Shown here in pieces: positions 6,765 to 12,728 of a DNA stretch of 12,728 nucleotides. The notes below the pieces were generated by a model that worked only from the letters and a program-made list of their open reading frames with translations, was not told the DNA's origin and did not search any database. The stretch lies in contig CAMOXW010000224.1 of the NCBI GenBank assembly GCA_946629405.1, positions 1 through 12,728 on the forward strand, in the 5' to 3' direction. How positions within the stretch are numbered: the stretch's first letter is position 1; each line of letters opens with the position of its first letter. The position numbers and the translations under genes are program-made. The DNA comes from an uncultured Ruminococcus sp. Its GTDB lineage: Bacteria; Bacillota_A; Clostridia; Oscillospirales; Ruminococcaceae.

Positions 6765-7540
6765 AGTTTATTTTCCTCATCTTTATCAAATATCCTGTCA
6801 AGCTTCGGGAATGCCTTTTTGAAGCGCTTCATGCCGGCAGTTTTCTGTTCAAAGACAGTCTTATATTTTTCATGCAGCTCCTCAAGTTTTTTCCGGGTAT
6901 CAGCAGTTTTTGTGTTGAGCTCATCCCTGCGGTTTTTAGCATTTTCAACAGCACTGAACAGCCGTTCACCGGTCTTATCGGAGATAAGTCTCATCTGGGC
7001 TGAAATTTCGTCAAGCAGGGCGATACGCTGTTTAATATGAACGATAGAAGCGACAGTTACAGCCATATCACTTGCAAAGCCGATCATTATAACTGTAACG
7101 CACACAGCCTCAGCTGGATAGGGGAGTGCCCATACAAGGTCCTCGACCGCAGGATGTATAAGCCTTACTGCGGCAAGGCAGGCTATCCCCCAGAACATAG
7201 AGAATTTCAGGCATATATAGCCGCTTATATTGAAGCGTTCCTCAGAATAGTCCCACCACTGCATATGGAATATCTTTTCAAGAACGAACCCGGTCACAAG
7301 TTCGAGAGCGCTTGTAAGTATGACTGAGCCGCCGAAAAGGATAAAGATATTCCCCTTGATAGGCTCAAGAGCTCCGGTTACAATGACTACTCCGAAGCCA
7401 TAGATTGGGCAGTACGGACCATTAAGGAAACCGCGGTTTATGAATTTCCCATGCTTGACGGCCTGATAGACAACTTCAAGGCACCAGCCGAGAAACGAAT
7501 ATATAATAAAGTACGAAAGCAAATCACATATCTGCGGCAA
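6761..7540 (-). CDS. CmpB-like (ABC_trans_CmpB family) membrane protein with C-terminal coiled coil
   Basis: This 259-residue protein belongs to the family labelled putative ABC-transporter permease (CmpB type): YFIIYSFLGWCLEVVY at the N-terminus, NRGFLNGPYCPIYGFG (35-50), MQWWDYS (93-99) and ISGYICLKFSMFWG (105-118). About five membrane segments can be read (near 6-26, 46-58, 64-90, 107-128, 143-168), then a charged, probably coiled-coil cytoplasmic tail of about 90 residues. No ATPase gene is adjacent, so a transport role is doubtful. The start is TTG (7538-7540): an in-frame stop lies four codons upstream, no ATG is available until deep in the protein, and GAGGTG sits 5 nt before the TTG. 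It follows the LUD gene by 17 nt and overlaps the CotH gene by 4 bp. Confidence 0.88.
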   Translation of the reverse strand: MPQICDLLSYFIIYSFLGWCLEVVYQAVKHGKFINRGFLNGPYCPIYGFGVVIVTGALEPIKGNIFILFGGSVILTSALELVTGFVLEKIFHMQWWDYSEERFNISGYICLKFSMFWGIACLAAVRLIHPAVEDLVWALPYPAEAVCVTVIMIGFASDMAVTVASIVHIKQRIALLDEISAQMRLISDKTGERLFSAVENAKNRRDELNTKTADTRKKLEELHEKYKTVFEQKTAGMKRFKKAFPKLDRIFDKDEENKL

Positions 7541-7557
7541 AACAACACCTCATCAGT

Positions 7558-8229
7558 TCAATAACCGAGTTCCTCACCCACGAGAATGACCTTTATACGT
7601 CCCTTATGGCGCTGCTGAGCAGAAATGAGGTAGTTGCAGCATATTCGTCCGTCACCTCCGCAGCCGTCGGAGATTTCGTGGTCAGCCTTCAGCAGTGAAA
7701 CGCACTCACCCTTTTCGGCACAGTAGGTCGGGCAGCTAAGTCTTACGCAGTTAGGGGGGGCTGCCTGTGTTTTTACGCGCATCTCAGCCTCTCTGAGGTC
7801 GTGGACGAGCTTGTTATAGCCTGCAATGATTATAACAGACGAAGGGCCGAAAGCGATAGCAGCGATACGGTTGCTGTTACCGTCAACGTTATAGAGCACT
7901 CCATCATCAGTAATAGCGTTTGCACTTGAAATAAAAACGTCAGCGCTGAAAGCTTTTCTGTATATTTCGTCAGCCTCCTCGGGTGAAGACGCCTTTGAGC
8001 GGTCAAGGTAGTTATATCTTCCGGAATTAAGGAGCTCACTGATCCCACATTCCGCCATACTGACAGAGCCGCCGTGAGTGACTGTATCGCCGTCCTTCAT
8101 AAGCGACTCAACAATACCTCTGACGTCAGAAGCGTTTTCAGCGTAGTAGAACTCCATATTGTTTCTGCGGAGCTTTTCGCCAACTGCGTTTATCCTGTTT
8201 TCGATAGCTTTTTTCTTATTGATATCCAT
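7558..8229 (-). CDS. LUD-domain (LutC/YkgG-like, DUF162) protein
   Basis: The 223-residue protein fits the LUD family: HGGSVSM (52-58), DDGVLYNVDGNSNR (108-121), AGYNK (136-140) and the terminal RIKVILVGEELGY. Relatives include LutC/LutB, parts of the iron-sulfur L-lactate oxidation system, but the single-domain clostridial versions have no proven function and no lutA or lutB is present here. The C-terminal quarter is cysteine-rich (Cys161, 166, 170, 176, 190, 197, 198), which could bind a metal or Fe-S cluster; this is inference. GGAGGT lies 5 nt before the ATG. It heads a three-gene set with the CmpB-like and CotH genes. I found no convincing promoter in the 95 nt upstream, so the set may be fed by read-through from hpf. 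Confidence 0.88.
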   Translation of the reverse strand: MDINKKKAIENRINAVGEKLRRNNMEFYYAENASDVRGIVESLMKDGDTVTHGGSVSMAECGISELLNSGRYNYLDRSKASSPEEADEIYRKAFSADVFISSANAITDDGVLYNVDGNSNRIAAIAFGPSSVIIIAGYNKLVHDLREAEMRVKTQAAPPNCVRLSCPTYCAEKGECVSLLKADHEISDGCGGDGRICCNYLISAQQRHKGRIKVILVGEELGY

Positions 8230-8280
8230 AATTTACCTCCATAAATACAGCAAATGAAAAAATATCTGCGTTCAATATAA

Positions 8281-8305
8281 TATGCCGGACGAATTGTCCG
8301 GCATA
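8281..8305 (-). terminator. Perfect 10-bp hairpin after hpf, possible weak terminator
   Basis: TATGCCGGAC and GTCCGGCATA form a perfect stem around a 5-nt loop, 19 nt past the hpf stop. On the minus strand it is followed by TTATATTG rather than a clean U-run, so termination may be partial, letting some transcripts continue into the LUD gene. It could also act as an mRNA 3'-end stabiliser. Confidence 0.6.
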
Positions 8306-8324
8306 CCTGAGATTGCGTAAAAGA

Positions 8325-8852
8325 TCAGCCGTTATCCGGCTCCAAAACAGCATAGTTACCGTCATCGCGCTTATAAACGACGTTGATAAGACCGGTATCG
8401 CCGTTCGTGAACATGAAGAACTCGTGATCAAGCATATTCATCTGGAGAATAGCCTCGTCAACGCTCATAGGACGAAGCTTGAACTTTTTGTGCTTAATGA
8501 TCTCATAATCAACAGATTCGGGAACGGGATAAGCGAAAGCCTCCTTGAAGGCGGTATCCTTGAGCTTTTTCTCAACTTTTGTCTTGTTCTTTCTGATCTG
8601 TCTTATGATCTTATCAATAGCATCATCAAGAGCAACGTACTTGTCCTCAGCAGCTCGCTCAGCGCGGAAGATCATGCTGTTATACTTAACGGTGAGCTCC
8701 AGTTCAATCTGAGTTTTGATCTCGGAGATAACTATTTTTGCATCGGCGTCGTCACCGAAGAATTTTCCGAGCCTTGTGTCAATCCTTTTTTCGGCATATT
8801 CTGTGAAGTTCTGTGGTATCTGCATTTTTTTGGCGGTAATGGTAGTTTTCAT
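8325..8852 (-). CDS. hpf: Ribosome hibernation promoting factor, long form
   Basis: At 175 residues this is a long HPF (YfiA/RaiA family). The N-terminal S30AE domain (about 1-100; KMQIPQNFTEYAEKRI near the start) binds the decoding region of the 30S subunit. The C-terminal dimerisation domain (about 119-173; KFKLRPMSVDEAILQMNML and then HEFFMFTN) joins two 70S ribosomes into inactive 100S dimers in stationary phase or stress. A charged linker with the KKLKD region connects them. A strong AAAGGAGGA (8858-8866) lies 5 nt before the ATG, and a promoter is readable upstream. It is likely transcribed alone, with possible read-through to the LUD gene. Confidence 0.96.
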   Translation of the reverse strand: MKTTITAKKMQIPQNFTEYAEKRIDTRLGKFFGDDADAKIVISEIKTQIELELTVKYNSMIFRAERAAEDKYVALDDAIDKIIRQIRKNKTKVEKKLKDTAFKEAFAYPVPESVDYEIIKHKKFKLRPMSVDEAILQMNMLDHEFFMFTNGDTGLINVVYKRDDGNYAVLEPDNG

Positions 8853-8905
8853 ATTAGTCCTCCTTTAAGCCTCAGCAAAAGCTAAAGCATTAACTTTGTA
8901 GTTAT

Positions 8906-8934
8906 ATTATACCATTACTTTAAAAAATATACAA
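8906..8934 (-). promoter_or_regulatory. Promoter of hpf
   Basis: On the minus strand: TTGTAT (8929-8934), a 17-bp spacer and TATAAT (8906-8911) with an extended -10 TGG. The transcript would start near 8900, about 47 nt before the ATG. The rest of the 150-nt gap is very AT-rich; TTGACA copies at 8943-8948 and 8985-8990 lack a good -10 partner. Confidence 0.7.
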
Positions 8935-9002
8935 GGGATTTTTGTCAAGTTTGTTAATACCATACAAACTATACGGGATATATTTGTCAATAATTACAGT
9001 TT

Positions 9003-10379
9003 TTATTTGAGGTCAGCCGAAAGTGAATCGAGCATCACCTTGACTATCTGTTCAGGTTTGAGATAGGTGCTGTTTCTGTCCTCGAGCACAACGCAGAAGG
9101 CGACCGGAAGATCAGGATCGTCCACAAAACCGACCAGCAGGGAATTCTCCTTAGCCCCATCCTCGACCTGAGCGGTACCGCTCTTTATGCCGAGATCGTA
9201 TCCGCTTATCAGATATGAATAATTATTTGCTCCGTTGGTAAGGAGTATCTGCCTCATAGTGTTTGCAGTCTCCTCGGAGAACAGCTTCTTTGAATAGTCG
9301 GTCGAGGCAGTCTCGGTCACTTTTCCTTTTACGTCAGTGACCTTACTGATAAGGTGGGGCATTGTAACCCTTCCGGTGCCGTTAGCAATAGCGCTCTGCC
9401 AGATCATGAGCTGGATCGGGCTTATAAGAGTATCACCCTGACCTATGCAGCCCCACTGGGTCTGGAAGTCATAAGGGTCAGTCAGCGTAGTAGAAGCAGT
9501 TTCGCACTCAATACCGTCGATGTCGATATAATCCGGATCATCGCCGTTGATTGCATATCCGAGCTTTTCGTATACGTTTTCCAGCTTGTTCAGCGGAAGA
9601 TCAGGGTCCTCGATGAGCTGAGCGAAGAACGGATTGCAACTCTTTTCGACAGCCTGTTGAAGATTGAGAGTACCGTGGCCGTATATCTCATGGCAGTCAA
9701 TCTCCTTTCCGCCTTTGTTGGTATATTTTCCGGTGCAGGTATAGCTTTTTGAGAAAAGCTTTTCAGGTCCCATAACTTCAAGTGCTGAAATAACGGTCGA
9801 GACCTTCTGTGTCGAACCGGGAACAGTACCGTGCAGCGTTTTTGAGATAAGCGTACCGCTGCGGAAGTTCTCGATATCTGCGTAGCCCTTTGTAACGTCG
9901 AGAGATGGGAGGCTTGTGCAGACAAGTATCTCGCCTGTCATATAATTATAAGCCACAGCACAGCCGTCGCAGCCATAGAAGGAATTATAGACTGCCTGAT
10001 TAGCCTTATGGTCGAGGGAAGTATGGATAGAAGCCTTTCCGCCTTCATTGACAAGGCCTTCTGAAAAGCTGTAATTGTTGAGCTTTTCGATATTTTTTGC
10101 AACGAGCGTATTGGACATCTGTCCCTTGTCATCGCCAATGAGGTTACCGACATCTATGAAGTGACCGTAGGGATATCTTGAAGTATCTCCCTCCTCGAGA
10201 GTACCGTCAAAGAGGACGTCACCGAATCTGTCGTATACCATACCGAGCTTATGGTCTGGGGAGTTCATCATATAGAATGAAGCTTCCCGCTGTATCTTCA
10301 AGACGAGAGTTACCATACCCGCGATGAACAGAACGAGGAACAGACTTATGATGTGCTGACAGCGTCTGATACTTTTCAT
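9003..10379 (-). CDS. Class B penicillin-binding protein (transpeptidase), PbpA-like
   Basis: The 458-residue protein has one N-terminal membrane segment (about 10-27) and a transpeptidase domain outside the cell. All three active-site motifs are visible: SxxK as Ser189-Thr-Gln-Lys192 in VPGSTQKV, SxN as Ser247-Cys-Asn249, and KSGT at 399-402. It should cross-link peptidoglycan stem peptides through acyl-Ser189. It is shorter than typical FtsI or PBP2 and resembles the compact PbpA type that pairs with a RodA-like protein. Its ATG overlaps the stop of the SEDS gene by 4 bp (ATGA), with AAGGAGGA (10387-10394) 7 nt upstream inside that gene, so the two are translationally coupled and presumably act as one complex. 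Whether it serves elongation, division or sporulation cannot be decided here. Confidence 0.95.
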   Translation of the reverse strand: MKSIRRCQHIISLFLVLFIAGMVTLVLKIQREASFYMMNSPDHKLGMVYDRFGDVLFDGTLEEGDTSRYPYGHFIDVGNLIGDDKGQMSNTLVAKNIEKLNNYSFSEGLVNEGGKASIHTSLDHKANQAVYNSFYGCDGCAVAYNYMTGEILVCTSLPSLDVTKGYADIENFRSGTLISKTLHGTVPGSTQKVSTVISALEVMGPEKLFSKSYTCTGKYTNKGGKEIDCHEIYGHGTLNLQQAVEKSCNPFFAQLIEDPDLPLNKLENVYEKLGYAINGDDPDYIDIDGIECETASTTLTDPYDFQTQWGCIGQGDTLISPIQLMIWQSAIANGTGRVTMPHLISKVTDVKGKVTETASTDYSKKLFSEETANTMRQILLTNGANNYSYLISGYDLGIKSGTAQVEDGAKENSLLVGFVDDPDLPVAFCVVLEDRNSTYLKPEQIVKVMLDSLSADLK

Positions 10380-11674
10380 CCTGGAATCCTCCTTACCGGT
10401 GTGGAAGGTCTGCGCGGATAGCTGCGCGCAGGAGGTTCTTCAAGCCACGGAGAAACGGCAGCTATAAGCATTCCCGCCATGAAACCGCTTACAAGCATCG
10501 AGCTTCCTCCTGAGGAAATAAAGGGTATAGTAACACCGGTGAACGGTATCATATTGCACGAGCCAAAGATATTGAGCGCAGTCTGTACGGTAAAAGCAGC
10601 ACACACTCCGGCAGCCATAGTTCCGTGGTAGTACGAACGCGGCGGGATTATCAGCGGGACAGCCATCATAATGAGCAGGACGAAGATCATCATCAGTGCA
10701 TAGAGAAGCCCCCATTCCTCACAGACAGTAGCGAAAACGATATCATTGTCATGAGCAAATACATTGCATAGATTTCCGTTTCCGGGACCTGTGCCGATCC
10801 AGCCGCCGTTGGCGATGCCAATGAGAGCCTGGGACTGCTGATAACCGTTGCCATTCTGATCGCTCCAGATATCCGAGTGCAGACGTTCCTGAACGTAATC
10901 TGGTGCGAGCCTGAAGGCAATAACTGCGGCGATCAACAGGCAGGTACCTGCTGCAATGAAAGTCTTTTTTGAGAGCTTTGCCTTAGGATAGCATATTCTC
11001 AGCAGAAAGCCGCTGATGTAGATACCCATAAATGTCGGAAGACTTCCGAGGTCGCGGCACCACCACTGGAGAAGGCAGACAGCCATTATCAGTCCGAACA
11101 GAGCGATATTTTCGTAAACTATGTTGAATATGAGGAACTTTCGCTTGTTCTGCTGCTCAGTTACAGTCGTGGCACAAGCAAGTACAAACAGAGGCTTCAT
11201 GAATTCCGAGGGCTGGATAGTAGTTGATGAGCCGATGGATATCCACATACTTCTGCTGCCGGTCAGTGTCAGGATAAGCAGCATACAAACGCCGATGCCG
11301 ATATAGACGAATTTTCTTTTTGACTGTATCCACTTGTAATTGCGGCACATAATATATCCTGCGCGGCATGCAGCAAGGGCAACGACAGCGGTAATATAGT
11401 GCTTTACCGAAAGGCTGACTCCGCCGAAGCACGACTGAAAAATGACGCTCATATTCAACACAAGCACAAGCAGGAAGTCTATTGTATAGGACGACTGTCT
11501 GAAGAACAGCATTATGATAAAATAGGTAACGTCAAGGAGCATTACAGCGGCAGTTAGCACAACAGGCTGCGATACATTGTCATAGCTGCCGTTGATGAAA
11601 ACGTTCGCAAGCATTGCAGCGTGAGCACTAAGCACGAAAAGGCAGGAGAAGATGTAAGAGACGGGATTGTTCAT
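10376..11674 (-). CDS. SEDS-family peptidoglycan glycosyltransferase (RodA/FtsW/SpoVE type)
   Basis: This 432-residue multi-pass membrane protein carries the SEDS signature: IQPSEFMK (153-160), WWCRDLGS (204-211) with Asp208 at the place of the catalytic Asp, GGWIGTGPGNG (290-300) and PFTGVTIPFISSGGSSM (377-393). SEDS proteins polymerise lipid II into glycan strands together with a class B PBP, which is exactly the next gene. The N-terminus lacks a long cytoplasmic extension; the C-terminus is Pro/Arg-rich (about 411-432). AAGGAGGG (11682-11689) lies 7 nt before the ATG, within the FHA gene, whose stop overlaps this start (ATGA). Pairing and operon place it near Mycobacterium rodA rather than ftsW, but the subtype is not proven, so I give no symbol. 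Confidence 0.94.
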   Translation of the reverse strand: MNNPVSYIFSCLFVLSAHAAMLANVFINGSYDNVSQPVVLTAAVMLLDVTYFIIMLFFRQSSYTIDFLLVLVLNMSVIFQSCFGGVSLSVKHYITAVVALAACRAGYIMCRNYKWIQSKRKFVYIGIGVCMLLILTLTGSRSMWISIGSSTTIQPSEFMKPLFVLACATTVTEQQNKRKFLIFNIVYENIALFGLIMAVCLLQWWCRDLGSLPTFMGIYISGFLLRICYPKAKLSKKTFIAAGTCLLIAAVIAFRLAPDYVQERLHSDIWSDQNGNGYQQSQALIGIANGGWIGTGPGNGNLCNVFAHDNDIVFATVCEEWGLLYALMMIFVLLIMMAVPLIIPPRSYYHGTMAAGVCAAFTVQTALNIFGSCNMIPFTGVTIPFISSGGSSMLVSGFMAGMLIAAVSPWLEEPPARSYPRRPSTPVRRIPG

Positions 11675-12084
11675 TCCTTTTCCCTCCTTCTGCGGAATAC
11701 GAGCCTGTGCGATCCGATGAAAACGACGTCATTTTCACGCAGCACAGCCTGTTTTATAAGATTGCCGTTTATGAAAACTCCGGATTTAGAGCCGATATCG
11801 GTTATAGTCCAGAAGCCCTTGTAAACTGTCAGCATGGCATGGTAGCGTGAAACTGATATATCAGGAAGGCGGATATCAGCGGAAGCATGTCTGCCGATAA
11901 TTATCTCATCGCAGCCGAGGGGGAAGGAGCAGCCGGGCTCTGCGAGCTCCATGCAGCCGGTCGTATGCTTCCAGTAGTGACGGCTCGACTTACGCTCCGC
12001 ATAGGCAGAGATTATAAGCACGAGTGCGCATATATCAAGCGCCGCAGCTGCAACGGCGCACAGAATAAGAGCAGTTGAATTCAT
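11671..12084 (-). CDS. Membrane-anchored FHA-domain protein
   Basis: Of 137 residues, 5-27 form one membrane segment and about 60-133 an FHA domain facing the cytoplasm. The phosphothreonine-binding residues appear complete: Gly64-Arg65, Ser79-x-x-His82 (SRYH) and Asn106-Gly107. It should therefore bind a Thr-phosphorylated partner and recruit it to the membrane. It is the first gene of the FHA-SEDS-PBP operon; actinobacterial FhaA/FhaB lie beside rodA-pbpA and PknA/PknB and regulate lipid II export or septal synthesis, so a similar scaffold role is likely (inference). The kinase that would make the ligand is not in this window. GGAGGA (12089-12094) lies 4 nt before the ATG. Confidence 0.93.
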   Translation of the reverse strand: MNSTALILCAVAAAALDICALVLIISAYAERKSSRHYWKHTTGCMELAEPGCSFPLGCDEIIIGRHASADIRLPDISVSRYHAMLTVYKGFWTITDIGSKSGVFINGNLIKQAVLRENDVVFIGSHRLVFRRRREKE

Positions 12085-12128
12085 GAAATCCTCCGTTGAT
12101 AGGATGTGCGGGCAGTACCGCGACTACT

Positions 12129-12157
12129 ATTATATCACATTAGTGATGATAATGCAA
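12129..12157 (-). promoter_or_regulatory. Promoter of the FHA-SEDS-PBP operon
   Basis: On the minus strand: TTGCAT (12152-12157), a 17-bp spacer and TATAAT (12129-12134), with an extended -10 TGA. The block TGTGATATAATA is shared with the flavodoxin promoter. The transcript would start near 12122. Confidence 0.75.
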
Positions 12158-12160
12158 TAG

Positions 12161-12188
12161 AAAAAAAGCTGCCGCATACCGCAGCAGC
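12161..12188 (-). terminator. Rho-independent terminator of ftsH
   Basis: On the minus strand GCTGCTGC pairs with GCGGCAGC (one G-U pair) around loop GGTAT, followed by seven T (12161-12167). It lies 10 nt past the ftsH stop and just before the FHA operon promoter. Confidence 0.92.
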
Positions 12189-12198
12189 CTGTTGGACA

Positions 12199-12728
12199 TT
12201 AAATTTCCTTATCATTTACATTTTCAGCGATCTCCTTGGGTTCATCAGCGAGAATATCCTCGGTGATCTCACCGCGCATGAGCTTTTCAAAGTCCGGACC
12301 GTCGATCTTCTCGAATTTAAGCAGATACTTTGCAAGCAGGTGGAGCTTGTCGATATTTCTCCTAAGGATATCAGCACAGTCTGAGTAAGCCTTTTCGATG
12401 ATTGACTTGACCTCTTCGTCTATCTGAGCCGCAACAGATTCGCTGTAATTTCTGGTATGACCGTAGTCCTTGCCGAGGAAGACCTCATCGTTATCGGAGC
12501 CATAGACTACAGTTCCAAGTTTTTGGGAGAAGCCGTATTTTGTGACCATATTTCTTGCAGTCGAGGTAGCGCGTTCAATGTCATTTGAAGCACCGGTACA
12601 GATATCATCAAGGATGAGCTCCTCAGCAACTCTGCCTCCGAGCAGCATAATGATACTCGCGCGCATCTGATTGCGTGAAGCGTGCTGATCGTCGGTATCC
12701 GGGCGGGTAACAGTAAGTCCAGCCGCCA
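12199..12728 (-). CDS. ftsH: ATP-dependent zinc metalloprotease FtsH, C-terminal part (5' end outside window)
   Basis: About 176 residues are visible, open to the right edge; the AAA+ domain and HEXXH zinc motif lie beyond it. The visible part is the M41 peptidase end: MLLGGRVAEELI followed by CTGASNDIERAT, whose Asp in SND is the third zinc ligand in FtsH, then MVTKYGFSQKLGTVVYG and the helical C-terminus. FtsH degrades membrane and regulatory proteins at the cytoplasmic face of the membrane. The segment before MLLGG, beginning AAGLTVTRPDTDD, fits the usual family region. It ends in an acidic tail and its own terminator, so it is separate from the FHA operon. Confidence 0.95.
   Translation of the reverse strand, partial: AAGLTVTRPDTDDQHASRNQMRASIIMLLGGRVAEELILDDICTGASNDIERATSTARNMVTKYGFSQKLGTVVYGSDNDEVFLGKDYGHTRNYSESVAAQIDEEVKSIIEKAYSDCADILRRNIDKLHLLAKYLLKFEKIDGPDFEKLMRGEITEDILADEPKEIAENVNDKEI

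Noticed and set aside
8313..8885. 190-codon plus-strand reading frame opposite hpf
   Set aside because: It is the antisense shadow of hpf, whose protein is a full, well-conserved family member.
8950..8967. GTTTGT/ACAAAC inverted repeat in the PBP-hpf gap
   Set aside because: Short, AT-rich and without a T-run; not a convincing terminator for the PBP operon.
8943..8990. TTGACA copies on the minus strand upstream of hpf
   Set aside because: No acceptable -10 at 16-18 bp; the TTGTAT/TATAAT pair closer to hpf is better.
1..12728. CRISPR arrays, insertion sequences, phage or defence genes
   Set aside because: No regularly spaced direct repeats, transposase or integrase motifs, or defence-type proteins were seen; the genes look like ordinary chromosomal content.

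Overview
The window reads as a chromosomal segment of a Gram-positive, cellulosome-forming rumen/gut Clostridia member, most likely Ruminococcus flavefaciens or a close relative. The basis is the secreted GH44 enzyme ending in a dockerin whose layout (a first loop beginning YGDANGDG, a long linker, then a GITNKDAL segment and an LPV end) resembles R. flavefaciens dockerins. Strong GGAGG ribosome-binding sites, mid-40s GC by eye, a long-form HPF and lipoprotein signal peptides fit this. The assignment is by recognition, not by search.

Layout. Plus strand, 1-5015: the 3' end of a larger gene with a C-terminal YacP-like NYN nuclease domain (probably the tail of a TetM-like translational GTPase); an exported flavodoxin-like lipoprotein with its own promoter and a strong terminator; then a probable two-gene unit of an XRE regulator and, 35 nt later, the GH44 xyloglucanase/endoglucanase-dockerin gene. 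A hairpin at 5050-5086 closes this half, and the two halves converge there.

Minus strand, 12728-5094 (in transcription order): the C-terminal end of ftsH with its terminator; a three-gene cell-envelope operon FHA protein - SEDS (RodA/FtsW) glycosyltransferase - class B penicillin-binding protein, joined by 4-bp ATGA overlaps; hpf (ribosome hibernation factor) with its own promoter and a hairpin after it; and a second three-gene cluster, LUD-domain protein - CmpB-like membrane protein - CotH-kinase lipoprotein, with a 17-nt gap and then an ATGA overlap.

How genes work together. The FHA-SEDS-PBP set is a peptidoglycan polymerase/transpeptidase pair with a phosphothreonine-binding membrane partner, echoing the actinobacterial fha-rodA-pbpA arrangement without the kinase genes in view. 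The XRE-GH44 pair suggests local control of a plant-glucan-degrading cellulosomal enzyme. The LUD-CmpB-CotH cluster is the least understood part. Five promoters could be read directly, all with a 17-bp spacer and an extended TGn -10; those of the flavodoxin and XRE genes are near-duplicates.

I see no CRISPR array, insertion sequence, tRNA, rRNA or phage gene. No gap between genes exceeds 300 bases.
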